This document shows, piece by piece, positions 1 to 5,978 of a DNA stretch of 17,491 nucleotides (its first letter is position 1; each line of letters begins with the position of its first letter). This stretch comes from Actinomycetales bacterium (GTDB taxonomy: Bacteria; Actinomycetota; Actinomycetes; Actinomycetales; Actinomycetaceae). The DNA lies in assembly GCA_022838965.1 (NCBI GenBank), contig JALHDK010000074.1, positions 1-17,491 on the forward strand. Reading direction: 5' to 3'. The translations under genes and the position numbers were made by a program. The notes below the pieces were generated by a model that saw only the letters and a list, made by a program, of their open reading frames with translations, was not told the DNA's origin and did not search any database.

Positions 1-146
1 TGGTCGCGGCGGCCACCGAGCGCATCGACGAGGCAGTCGCGGACGGCGCGCTGGAGCAGGACCGGGCGGACGACCTGAAGGCCGACCTCGAGAGCCGCAT
101 CTCCGCCATGGTGGAGCAGGGGATGCCGAGGCGCGGCGACCACTGA
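1..146 (+). CDS. C-terminal fragment of a hypothetical protein
   Basis: The window opens inside a reading frame whose codons start at base 3 and which ends at TGA 144-146. The visible 47 residues begin VAAATERIDEAVADGALEQ and are charged, helical and Ala/Asp/Glu-rich. From memory, this style (ATERID..V..G.L....AD..KA.L..RI) occurs near the C-termini of actinobacterial secreted or envelope hypotheticals that carry short repeats of the same kind. That resemblance is an impression, not a search result. The start and most of the protein lie outside the window, so no function is assigned. The frame faces the alcohol dehydrogenase gene, with 37 bases between the two stop codons. Confidence 0.7.
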   Translation, partial: VAAATERIDEAVADGALEQDRADDLKADLESRISAMVEQGMPRRGDH

Positions 147-164
147 CCGGTGACCACTGACCGG
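138..164. repeat. 13-base direct repeat across a stop codon
   Basis: GACCACTGACCGG occurs at 138-150 and again at 152-164, one base apart. The first copy contains the TGA of the partial gene. CCGGT and ACCGG within it form a weak inverted repeat (147-164). It lies in the short gap between two convergent genes and may be a local duplication or a weak terminator stem. Confidence 0.6.
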
Positions 165-183
165 ACGAACGACGCCCCGCCTT

Positions 184-1242
184 CTACCGCCCGGAGACTC
201 GCAGGACTCCCGCGCCCTCGACGTCGCCGGCGGCGAGATAGGCGAGGGCGTCGCCGGCGTCCTCCAGGGGGTATTCGGTGGTGGTGGGCCTGATCCCGAG
301 CCGCGAGGCGAGCACCAGGAACTCCTCACCATCCCGGCGGGTGTTGCTCTCCACGGAGGTGATGGTCTTCTCGTGGAAGACGTGCTTCTCGTAGGTGAGC
401 GGCGGGATGTCCGTGAGGTGGATGCCCGCGATGGCGAGCGTGCCTCCGGGCACGAGGGCCTCGAGCGCGACCGGGACGATGTCGCCGACGGGGGCGAAGA
501 TGATCGCGGAGTCCAGCGGAACCGGCGGCATGTCGCGGGCGTCCCCGGCCGAGGCGGCGCCGAGCTGCAGTGCCAGCTCGCGGGCGTGCTCGCCGCGCGT
601 GAGGACGTGCACCTCCACCCCTTGCCGCATCGCGAGCTGGGCGGTGATGTGTGCGCTGCCGCCGAAGCCGTACAGGCCGAGGCGGCCACCCTGGGGCACC
701 CGGGCGCGACGAAGGGCGCGATAGCCGATGATGCCCGCGCAGAGCAGCGGGGCCGCGCTCGCGTCGTCGAACTGGGTGGGGATCCGGTAGGCGAACCCCT
801 CGGGAACCGTGGCGTACTCGGCGTAGCCGCCATGGTCGTCCCAGCCCGTGTAGCGCGAGGAACGGCAGAGGTTCTCGCGGCCCGATCGGCAGAACCGGCA
901 GCTGCCGCAAGTCGACCGGAGCCACGGAATCCCGACGCGATCGCCGGACCGGAAGCGTCGTGTCCCGGGTCCGAAGCCCACCACTTCGCCCACGATCTCG
1001 TGGCCCGGGGTGATGTTCGCCCGATGCTGGGGCAGGTCGCCCTCCACGACGTGGAGATCGGTGCGGCACACGCCGCAGGTGAGGACTCGAACGAGTACCT
1101 CACCGGGGCCCGGGATGGGCACGGGCTTCTCGATCAGGTCGATCGGCCCGGTAGCGAGGGGTCCGGGAGTGTGGACCCGCCACGCGGCCATCGTGGTGGG
1201 GATCCCGCCGTGGGGAGCGTGAACCAGCGGGCTCATCGTCAT
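184..1242 (-). CDS. Zinc-dependent alcohol dehydrogenase family protein (MDR superfamily)
   Basis: This 352-aa medium-chain dehydrogenase/reductase should oxidise an alcohol or reduce an aldehyde with NAD(P) in the cytoplasm. The start is ATG 1242, preceded by AGGAGG five bases upstream; the frame remains open further upstream but without support. Catalytic zinc ligands are C59 in CGVCRTDLH (56-64), H81 in GHE (80-82) and C168. The structural zinc loop has C112, C115, C118 and C126. The nucleotide loop reads GFGGSAH (192-198) instead of the usual GxGGLGH. I associate this variant with the actinobacterial 'zinc-binding alcohol dehydrogenase family' (TIGR02822-like). It lies 85 bases downstream of the M23 peptidase on the same strand. 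The substrate is unknown. The family call is firm; the subfamily is less so. Confidence 0.9.
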   Translation of the reverse strand: MTMSPLVHAPHGGIPTTMAAWRVHTPGPLATGPIDLIEKPVPIPGPGEVLVRVLTCGVCRTDLHVVEGDLPQHRANITPGHEIVGEVVGFGPGTRRFRSGDRVGIPWLRSTCGSCRFCRSGRENLCRSSRYTGWDDHGGYAEYATVPEGFAYRIPTQFDDASAAPLLCAGIIGYRALRRARVPQGGRLGLYGFGGSAHITAQLAMRQGVEVHVLTRGEHARELALQLGAASAGDARDMPPVPLDSAIIFAPVGDIVPVALEALVPGGTLAIAGIHLTDIPPLTYEKHVFHEKTITSVESNTRRDGEEFLVLASRLGIRPTTTEYPLEDAGDALAYLAAGDVEGAGVLRVSGR

Positions 1243-1268
1243 GGGGACCTCCTCGGATGTGCGTCCCC

Positions 1269-1274
1269 ATGATA
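1269..1274 (-). promoter_or_regulatory. Possible -10 element (TATCAT) for the alcohol dehydrogenase
   Basis: On the minus strand TATCAT lies 26 bases upstream of the ATG at 1242, in the 85-base gap after the M23 peptidase stop. It would give a short leader containing the AGGAGG site. I see no recognisable -35 at 16-18 bases, so this is tentative. Confidence 0.3.
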
Positions 1275-1327
1275 CCGGCCGGGTCCTCGTTGCCCGGGAT
1301 GCGCCGTCTGACCTGCGGACGGTGACC

Positions 1328-2632
1328 TCAGACGGCCAGCAGGAGACGTGTCCCGTGAACCGCGAAGCGGGCCAGTTCCACCACGAGCGGGGCCTCAAGG
1401 GCGGGCTCGAGGGCTGGGTCGGTGCCCTGCGCCAGAGCCTCCGCGGCGGCGGGGGCGGCGGCGTCGAGCAGCGCCGCGAGGGTGACCACGGTCTGTGGAG
1501 GATCAACGCCGAGCCGGACTCCGCGGTCGAGGAGGAACGCGCCCGGGTCGACGGGAAGGGCGCCGTCGCGGAGGTTGACCTCGAAGTGGAGGTGGCAGCC
1601 CGTGGAGTTGCCGGCACCGACCGGGTCGATCGCCGGGTTGCCCCCGACGGCGGCGATCGGCTGCCCGGCCCCCACGCGGTCGCCGATGGCGACGCGGGTG
1701 GTGCCGCTCAACAGATGTCCGTAGCGCGTGATGACACCGTTCCCGTGTGCGATGACCACCTGGTTGCCTGTTCTCCCCTGGTAGCCGATCCCCACGTACA
1801 CCACGACTCCGCTGGCGGCCGCGCTGACCGGGGTGCCGCAGCGGGCGGCAACGTCCGTCCCGGCGTGCTGCCCCACGGTGCCGAGGACCGGGTGCACGCG
1901 GAGCCCGAATACCGAGGTGATGCGTCCCTGCGCGGGGTTGGACCAGCCCGCCAGCGGGAAGGCGGAGGGAATCTCGGTCAGTGGGGTCGCCGACGTCCCT
2001 GCTGTTGGGGAGGCCGTTGTTGCTGTGGAGCCGGGGATCGCCGTCGTGGAGGTGGGGGACGAAGGCGTGGTCGTGACGGACGGGAGGACCGGGGCATTTG
2101 CCGCCTCTGCGCCGCCCGCTACGGGGAGGTCGTCGTCCTCGGTGCCGCTTCCGAGCAGGTCAGGGTCCGGGACCGGTGATGGCTCCGGGGTGTCCGGCGG
2201 AGTGGACGGCTCGGTGGCGGGTTCGGTCGCGGGTTCGGGTGCGGGTTCGGTGGAGGGGTCGGGTGTGGGGTCGGGTGCGGGTTCGGGTGCCGGCTCGGTG
2301 GCGGGTTCGGTCGCGGGGTCCGGTGCGGGCTCGGACTCATCGGTGGCGGCCACGGCCACGCTCGTGACGGCTGGCTCCGAGACCGGTGCCGGGGCCACGG
2401 GTGTGGTGGCGACTGCAGGTTCTGCGACGACAGGTTCGGCAGGGACGACCACGGGCGCAGGATCTGCCGCAACCGTCTCCTCGGCGGCCGCGTCCTCGGC
2501 AGCCGCAGGCAGGCCCGAAGCAAGCACCGCCACGGCGGCCGCCGCGCAGGCTCCCAGAAGGCGTGTGAGTGCGCTCGTCCGGCCGGCCGCTGCGCGGCCC
2601 CTTCGCCGCGAATTCCCTGCCACTGGCACCAT
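1328..2632 (-). CDS. Secreted M23 family metallopeptidase (peptidoglycan hydrolase) with Pro/Glu/Thr linker
   Basis: This 434-aa exported protein is predicted to cut peptidoglycan cross-bridges or stem peptides. ATG 2632 follows GGAGGAG with good spacing. Residues 8-46 form an Arg-rich n-region, a hydrophobic stretch (about 24-40) and a likely cleavage after PAAA. Residues 50-225 are a low-complexity Pro/Ala/Glu/Thr/Ser linker with [15 protein letters not shown] repeats, suited to spanning the wall. The M23 (LytM-like) domain covers about 236-366. The zinc ligands are H256 and D260 in HAGTD and H349 in HLHFE, with the helper histidines H306 (YGHL) and H347. All are present, so it should be active rather than a degenerate EnvC/NlpD-type activator. 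A C-terminal Ala/Leu-rich tail of about 65 residues has no assigned function. A wall remodelling or division role is inferred. Confidence 0.92.
   Translation of the reverse strand: MVPVAGNSRRRGRAAAGRTSALTRLLGACAAAAVAVLASGLPAAAEDAAAEETVAADPAPVVVPAEPVVAEPAVATTPVAPAPVSEPAVTSVAVAATDESEPAPDPATEPATEPAPEPAPDPTPDPSTEPAPEPATEPATEPSTPPDTPEPSPVPDPDLLGSGTEDDDLPVAGGAEAANAPVLPSVTTTPSSPTSTTAIPGSTATTASPTAGTSATPLTEIPSAFPLAGWSNPAQGRITSVFGLRVHPVLGTVGQHAGTDVAARCGTPVSAAASGVVVYVGIGYQGRTGNQVVIAHGNGVITRYGHLLSGTTRVAIGDRVGAGQPIAAVGGNPAIDPVGAGNSTGCHLHFEVNLRDGALPVDPGAFLLDRGVRLGVDPPQTVVTLAALLDAAAPAAAEALAQGTDPALEPALEAPLVVELARFAVHGTRLLLAV
2153..2332 (-). repeat. Low-complexity coding repeat (Pro-Glu/Asp-Ala/Thr linker)
   Basis: This segment encodes residues about 101-160 of the M23 peptidase. 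It consists of imperfect 6- to 12-base units, read on the plus strand as variants of GGGTTCGGTGC. The dipeptides EP and DP alternate with AP, AT, PT or ST. Such tracts change length readily by slippage and are typical of wall-spanning linkers. Confidence 0.8.
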
Positions 2633-2697
2633 CCGAACTCCTCCCCGCGAGGTTTTCGGCGATCGTCCGCACCGCCGCCGCGCCCCCACGCGACGAC

Positions 2698-2716
2698 CTG
2701 AGGATGGTCCCCTCAG
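2698..2716. promoter_or_regulatory. Inverted repeat CTGAGG-7-CCTCAG in the M23 peptidase leader
   Basis: These are perfect six-base arms with a seven-base loop, about 66 bases upstream of the peptidase ATG. They could form a leader hairpin or an operator. The position is not that of a terminator for the upstream HTH gene, which ends at 2855 with no T-run after this stem. Confidence 0.35.
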
Positions 2717-2724
2717 ACCCATTT

Positions 2725-2765
2725 CTGGTACGGACACTGTGGCACGACTCACAGAGGAGCACCAG
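2725..2765. promoter_or_regulatory. Nested inverted repeats upstream of the M23 peptidase
   Basis: CTGGT (2725-2729) pairs with ACCAG (2761-2765). Inside it CTGTG (2737-2741) pairs with CACAG (2750-2754), separated by near-symmetrical internal loops of 7 and 6 bases. In the 222-base gap between the peptidase and the minus-strand HTH gene this could be a structured leader. I do not recognise the c-di-AMP (ydaO) riboswitch that precedes many actinobacterial wall hydrolase genes. The minus-strand reading of the same bases resembles an HNH C-terminus (see findings), so the nature of this segment is open. Confidence 0.3.
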
Positions 2766-2854
2766 ATCCTTTGGTCCTACCCGTGTGAAGGTTTCTCCAC
2801 GATCCGGCCGCCACGTCGCGGTCCACCTCGAGCGGACAGCGATCCAGGTCGGGG

Positions 2855-3151
2855 TTAGCTGTGCCCGCCGCCCCCTCGCGAGCCGCAGCACCCGCCGTCC
2901 TCGTGGCGTCTGCCGTGCCTGGGCATGCACCCGAAGGAGGCCTTCAGGTCCTGTGCAGCAACCCCGACGACGGCGCCGATGTCCCCCCAGCAGGCTCCCG
3001 CCTTCCGGGCCGCCATGACGGCGTGTCGCAGCTCGTGGCGAGCAGCCCCCGAGGGTGCCCAGGGGTCGGGGGTCATCCGCCAGTGTTCGGACACGGCGGC
3101 AAGTGCCACCTCCAGCTCGGGGGTTCGGACAGCCCGGTCATCGGCACACAT
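2855..3151 (-). CDS. Small helix-turn-helix-like protein with Cys/His-rich tail
   Basis: This is a 98-aa protein. ATG 3151 follows AAGGAG by seven bases, and the stop is TAA. Residues 48-70 (AARKAGACWGDIGAVVGVAA) have the spacing of a helix-turn-helix in which W55, I58, G59, G63 and V64 form the core. The tail from residue 74 has C75, H79, H83, C88, C89 and H97 with many Gly and Arg residues, which suggests metal or thiol chemistry but no recognised zinc motif. Residues 36-80 align without gaps to residues 17-61 of the divergent neighbour at 3248 (about 21 of 45 identical), so the two are probably paralogues. A good promoter with a palindrome at its start site lies in the shared 96-bp gap, which hints at autoregulation. 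DNA binding is inferred; the target is unknown. Confidence 0.8.
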   Translation of the reverse strand: MCADDRAVRTPELEVALAAVSEHWRMTPDPWAPSGAARHELRHAVMAARKAGACWGDIGAVVGVAAQDLKASFGCMPRHGRRHEDGGCCGSRGGGGHS

Positions 3152-3166
3152 CAGCGGACTCCTTCT

Positions 3167-3182
3167 GTCAGGGTAACCTGAC
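3167..3182. promoter_or_regulatory. Operator-like palindrome GTCAGG-GTAA-CCTGAC
   Basis: Perfect six-base arms surround a four-base spacer. The element covers the expected transcription start (about 3178-3180) of the minus-strand HTH gene and abuts its ribosome-binding site at 3161-3166. A repressor bound here would block initiation. The divergent HTH proteins on either side are the obvious candidate ligands, but this is inference. Confidence 0.45.
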
Positions 3183-3185
3183 GCG

Positions 3186-3214
3186 AGACTATGTGAGGAT
3201 GGCTCGACGGTCAA
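3186..3214 (-). promoter_or_regulatory. Sigma-70-type promoter of the minus-strand HTH gene
   Basis: On the minus strand, TTGACC (3214-3209) and TAGTCT (3191-3186) are separated by exactly 17 bases. The start site is expected near 3179, giving a leader of about 28 bases that contains AAGGAG before ATG 3151. This is the best consensus promoter I see in the window. I see no equally good promoter for the divergent gene at 3248; the region around 3190-3195 (TATGTG) is only a weak candidate. Confidence 0.6.
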
Positions 3215-3247
3215 AACGGTCTCGGCACGGTGGGAAGGAGAAGGGCC

Positions 3248-3529
3248 ATGGAGTCTGCCCTTGAGTCGATCGCGCGGATCACCGACGAGATCGCCGCTGC
3301 CCACCAGCGGCTCGAGCGCGCAGTGCGTGACGCCCGGGCCGCGGGCGCGACGTGGGCCCAGATCGGCGCCGCCACCGGTGTCAGCCGGCAGGCCGCCCAC
3401 GAGCGATGGGGCCACATCCCGCGGGCGGGCTGTCCCAGGACGGAGTGCGACTGCACGGACCACACCGTCCAGTCCGCGACCTGTCAGTGCGGGCACGGGC
3501 CGGGTCGGGGCCACGCCCTGCGCCGCTAG
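3248..3529 (+). CDS. Small helix-turn-helix protein with Cys-rich tail
   Basis: This is a 93-aa protein. ATG 3248 has AAGGAG seven bases upstream; a GTG at 3230 in the same frame overlaps that site and is rejected. Residues 1-30 form a charged helix. Residues 30-52 (RAAGATWAQIGAATGVSRQA) are a textbook helix-turn-helix of the kind 'gatwaqIGaalGvsrQaa' found in small actinobacterial DNA-binding proteins. The tail (62-93) holds C62, C67, C69, C79 and C81 with H72, H83 and H89, including CxC and CQCGH, so a metal site is plausible. It is divergent from, and similar to, the protein encoded at 2855-3151. It probably acts as a local regulator; the ligand and targets are unknown. A GC-rich hairpin follows the TAG stop. 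Confidence 0.85.
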   Translation: MESALESIARITDEIAAAHQRLERAVRDARAAGATWAQIGAATGVSRQAAHERWGHIPRAGCPRTECDCTDHTVQSATCQCGHGPGRGHALRR

Positions 3530-3536
3530 ATCCCGG

Positions 3537-3569
3537 GTCCCCGGGGCCGTTTCGAGCGCCCCCGGGGTC
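3537..3569 (+). terminator. GC-rich hairpin after the HTH gene (possible terminator)
   Basis: GTCCCCGGGGCCG (3537-3549) pairs with CGCCCCCGGGGTC (3557-3569) across a seven-base loop, 11 of 13 positions pairing. Only TTT/CC-type sequence follows, so the U-tract is poor. It lies 7 bases after the TAG of the HTH gene and 24 bases before the -10 of the next gene. Confidence 0.5.
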
Positions 3570-3592
3570 TTCCACCCCCCGCTCCAGCGACT

Positions 3593-3598
3593 GATACT
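3593..3598 (+). promoter_or_regulatory. -10 hexamer GATACT of a probable leaderless transcript
   Basis: GATACT ends six bases before ATG 3605, so transcription would start at or next to the A of the start codon. No Shine-Dalgarno sequence precedes this ATG. The same layout occurs at four other genes in the window. Confidence 0.5.
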
Positions 3599-3604
3599 TG
3601 ACCC

Positions 3605-4075
3605 ATGGCGCGGGTGAATCCCTTGGGGCGGGTGAGGTCGGCACTGGCGGCCGCCCTCGGATCGCCGCGCCCGGAGCGGGGCAACGCCGTGGGCGAGGAC
3701 GCCCTCGACGTCGTCGACCTCCGCGAGATCGATGACACCTTCGCCGAGATCGAGCACGACCTCCACGCCAGCCTGTTGCGGCTCGTGCATGCACGCCTGG
3801 AGCTGGTGCGCGCCCGGCGCTGCCCCGTGTCCGCGGTGCGGGAGTCGCCGGCGGGACACACCGCGCGGGTGTGCTTCGCGGACGGCACCACCGTCCTCGC
3901 CGAGTCGCGGCCGAGCGGGCGGATGGGGCATCTCGCGGTCGAGATCCTCCGCAGTCCGCGGCGGGCCCTGCTGGAGTCCGTGCGTCTCGAACCGTCCGGC
4001 GTGGAGATGCGGTTCGCACTCCCGGGCGGTCGCACCTTCACCGCGTGGGCGGTCGGGCTGGACCAGGACGACTGA
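3605..4075 (+). CDS. Hypothetical protein, 156 aa
   Basis: I do not recognise this protein. It is soluble, with no signal peptide or membrane segment. Residues 1-25 are basic and Ala-rich. Residues 31-75 (EDALDVVDLREIDDTFAEI onward) look like a long amphipathic helix. Residues 85-156 suggest a beta-rich domain: strands around HTARVCFADGTTVLAES, LAVEILRS, ESVRLEPSGVEMRFAL and RTFTAWAVGL, with a turn at LPGGRTF. There are two cysteines only (C73, C90). The start is set by the -10 hexamer GATACT six bases upstream and the lack of a ribosome-binding site. The stop TGA (4073-4075) lies inside a tandem palindromic repeat shared with the convergent gene. Codon use matches its neighbours, so it is probably a real native gene. 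Confidence 0.8.
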   Translation: MARVNPLGRVRSALAAALGSPRPERGNAVGEDALDVVDLREIDDTFAEIEHDLHASLLRLVHARLELVRARRCPVSAVRESPAGHTARVCFADGTTVLAESRPSGRMGHLAVEILRSPRRALLESVRLEPSGVEMRFALPGGRTFTAWAVGLDQDD

Positions 4076-4127
4076 CCCGGTCAGCCGGGACTGATCCGGT
4101 CAGCCGGGACTGACCTGGTCAGCCGAC
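4071..4127. repeat. Three tandem 19-bp palindromic units between convergent genes
   Basis: The units are 4071-4089 (ACTGACCCGGTCAGCCGGG), 4090-4108 (one base changed in the palindrome) and 4109-4127 (ends CCGAC). Each holds a near-perfect palindrome TGACC-N-GGTCA; the third is CTGACCTGGTCAG. The first unit contains the TGA of the plus-strand gene and the third contains the TGA of the minus-strand gene. It may serve as a bidirectional terminator or a protein-binding array. Confidence 0.75.
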
Positions 4128-4463
4128 GGCGTCGCGCAGGTCCTGCAATGCCGCGTCGCCTCCCCGGCGGTAGGCGTCCCAGTCACGCCCAATGCCGATG
4201 GCGGACTTGATGCGCCACTCGGCGGTCGCGGCGTCGAGGGTGGTGAGCACGTCGTCGTCAGGATGCTTGCGGAGCCGGCGGGCGAGGATGCCGAGGGCGG
4301 CCGCCTCGCCCTCCCGCAGCTTGGCACCCTCGTGGGAGGAGAGGGAGCCGTCGAGGCGGCAGGACGCGCCCCCGCCCAGCAGGTCCGACCACGCCGCCGT
4401 GGCCGCGGCGCGGCGGGCGGTCACGATCGGGAGGAGCTGGGCGGCGGTCTGCGCGGCGGTCAC
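4119..4463 (-). CDS. Hypothetical protein, 114 aa, translationally coupled to the helicase
   Basis: I do not recognise this family. The start is GTG 4463, whose bases overlap the helicase stop as GTGA (4463-4460), a classic coupling overlap. It reads MTAAQTAAQLLPIVTARRAA and continues as an all-helical, soluble protein of 114 residues with a single cysteine (C35). Its middle (about 41-75) is strongly charged: SSHEGAKLREGEAAAL, then ARRLRKHPDDD. The C-terminal part holds AEWRIKSAIGIGRDWDAYRR (81-100), whose aromatic and basic residues might contact RNA or a partner. Coupling to an RNA helicase suggests a related role, but that is inference. The stop lies inside the tandem palindromic repeat. 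Confidence 0.8.
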   Translation of the reverse strand: MTAAQTAAQLLPIVTARRAAATAAWSDLLGGGASCRLDGSLSSHEGAKLREGEAAALGILARRLRKHPDDDVLTTLDAATAEWRIKSAIGIGRDWDAYRRGGDAALQDLRDAVG

Positions 4464-5739
4464 GTGGATGGAACGCCCCGACGGCGTGGGGCTATTCCGC
4501 GCGCCGCCGTGCGTGAGGGTGCCGACGCCGCCGGCGTGCGTGACGGCGCTGACGTCACCGGCTTGCGGGCGGCGGCGAGCGGCGCGTGGTCGGGGTTGAC
4601 CGACGCGGCGACGTCGCCGACGAGCGCCCGCACCCGGGGATCCGCGGCGCGCACCACCGCAGGTGCGGCGGCGATTCGGGCGGCGCGCGCAGTCGCGCGG
4701 AAGTCGTCGCGCTGCTCGGGGAGCACGAGCGTCACGACGTCGCCGCCACGGCCCGCGCGGGCGGTGCGGCCGGAGCGGTGCAGGTAGGCCTTGTGCTCGG
4801 CGGGCGGGTCGACGTGGACGACGAGTTCGACGTCGTCGACGTGGATCCCGCGGGCGGCGATGTCGGTGGCCACTTGCCGTGCAGCTCGACCGCCGGGATG
4901 CCGGCGGCGGTGAGCTGGCGCGCCAGCTTCTTGGCCTGGTGTTTGGTTCGGGTGAAGAGGAGCCGCCGGCTCGCTCCGGACGCGAGGGCCTGGACCACCT
5001 CGGCCTTCGCCGCAGCATCCGGCACGAGGAAGACGTGATGTTCCATCTCGGCAACCTGGGCGGCGGCCGGGTCCACGCTGTGCTCGCGGGGCTGGTGGAG
5101 GAACTGGGAAACGAGCCTGTCGACGCCGCGGTCCAGGGTGGCGGAGAACAGCAGGCGCTGCCCGCCGGCGGGCGTGGCGCGCAGGATCCGGGTGACGCCG
5201 GGGAGAAAGCCGAGATCGGCCATGTGGTCGGCCTCGTCGAGGACGGTGATGGCGACATCGACCAGCGAGATGTGGCGCTGACCTATCAGGTCCTCGAGGC
5301 GGCCCGGGGTGGCCACGACGATGTCGACGCCGCGGCGCAGCTTCTCCACCTGCGGGTTCTGGGTCACGCCGCCGAAGATGGTCATGGTCCGCAGCCCGAC
5401 GGCGGTGCCGAGGGGCGCGACCGTGTCGGCGATCTGGGTGGCCAGCTCACGGGTGGGGGCGAGGATCAGGGCGCGCGGCCTTCCGGGGAGCGAACGGCGC
5501 GGGACGTCCTGCCCCGAGGGGACGATCCCGGCGAGGCGCGCGACGACGGGGAGTGCGAAGGCGAGGGTCTTGCCGGAGCCGGTGCGGCCCCGGCCGAGCA
5601 CGTCCCGGCCCGCGAGGGAGTCGGGGAGCGTGGCGGTCTGGATGGGGAACGGGGCGGTGATGCCCCGCTCGGCGAGGCTGTCCACGAGTGCCAGTGGCAC
5701 TCCCAGGGCAGCGAACGGCGACGTGGTGCGGATGGGCAT
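4460..5739 (-). pseudogene. DEAD-box RNA helicase, disrupted by an internal deletion and frameshift
   Basis: DEAD-box proteins unwind RNA with ATP. From ATG 5739 the frame shows the Q motif (F9 ... PFPIQ 30-34), motif I GRTGSGKT (51-58), PTREL (95-99), TPGR (144-147), DEAD (168-171), SAT (199-201) and motif IV LLFTRT (260-265). It then reads AVELHGK (283-289) and enters a wrong frame, open to 4732. The correct continuation starts at 4873 in another frame: VATDIAARGIHVDD (motif V), then HRSGRTARAG (motif VI), ending at TGA 4460. In relatives about 21 residues (NLSQ...RVL) lie between HG and VATD, so roughly 64 bases appear to be missing at 4873/4874. Both halves are otherwise well conserved, so the damage is recent or an assembly error. 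The ATG has only a weak GAGAGAAG site. A 239-base gap (5740-5978) separates it from the divergent membrane gene; I see nothing definite there. Confidence 0.9.
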
Positions 5740-5965
5740 GGGGTGCTTCTCTCAAGGGTCTGTGGGTCACCGCCGGCAGAAGCTCGATCGTCAGCGGCGG
5801 GATCTCACCCCCGGTGCGGGGGGATCCGGCCGGCGCGGAAGGCCGTGCAGTGCAGTGTCGGGGTGCCCGGGTGGGCCGCTCCCTGCGTTCATACTCTCAC
5901 GGTCCGGCTGTCGCGGACTGACGGGGAGGAGGAGAGGAACGTCACCCACGGTCTCCCGGCCGCGC

Positions 5966-5971
5966 TACCGT
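5966..5971 (+). promoter_or_regulatory. -10 hexamer TACCGT of a probable leaderless transcript
   Basis: TACCGT lies seven bases before ATG 5979, and no Shine-Dalgarno sequence is present. An earlier in-frame GTG at 5970 overlaps the hexamer and is less likely. There is no clear -35. Confidence 0.4.
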
Positions 5972-5978
5972 GCACCTG

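Noticed and set aside
2633..2854. c-di-AMP (ydaO) riboswitch before the M23 peptidase
   Set aside because: The expected conserved segments of that riboswitch are not visible on the minus strand; only simple inverted repeats are present.
1833..2858. Plus-strand frame encoding a Gly/Ser/Val-rich repeat protein
   Set aside because: It is the complement of the peptidase Pro/Glu/Thr linker; the repeat arises from the GC-rich linker codons.
4732..5739. Programmed ribosomal frameshift in the helicase
   Set aside because: A frameshift would join existing codons, but about 21 conserved residues between the halves are missing, and no slippery sequence with a downstream structure is evident at 4873.
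5740..5978. Possible small gene or strong promoter in the helicase-membrane protein gap
   Set aside because: Candidate frames have no start signals and no recognisable product; CATACT near 5892 lacks a -35 and would give a long leader although a better -10 lies next to the ATG.
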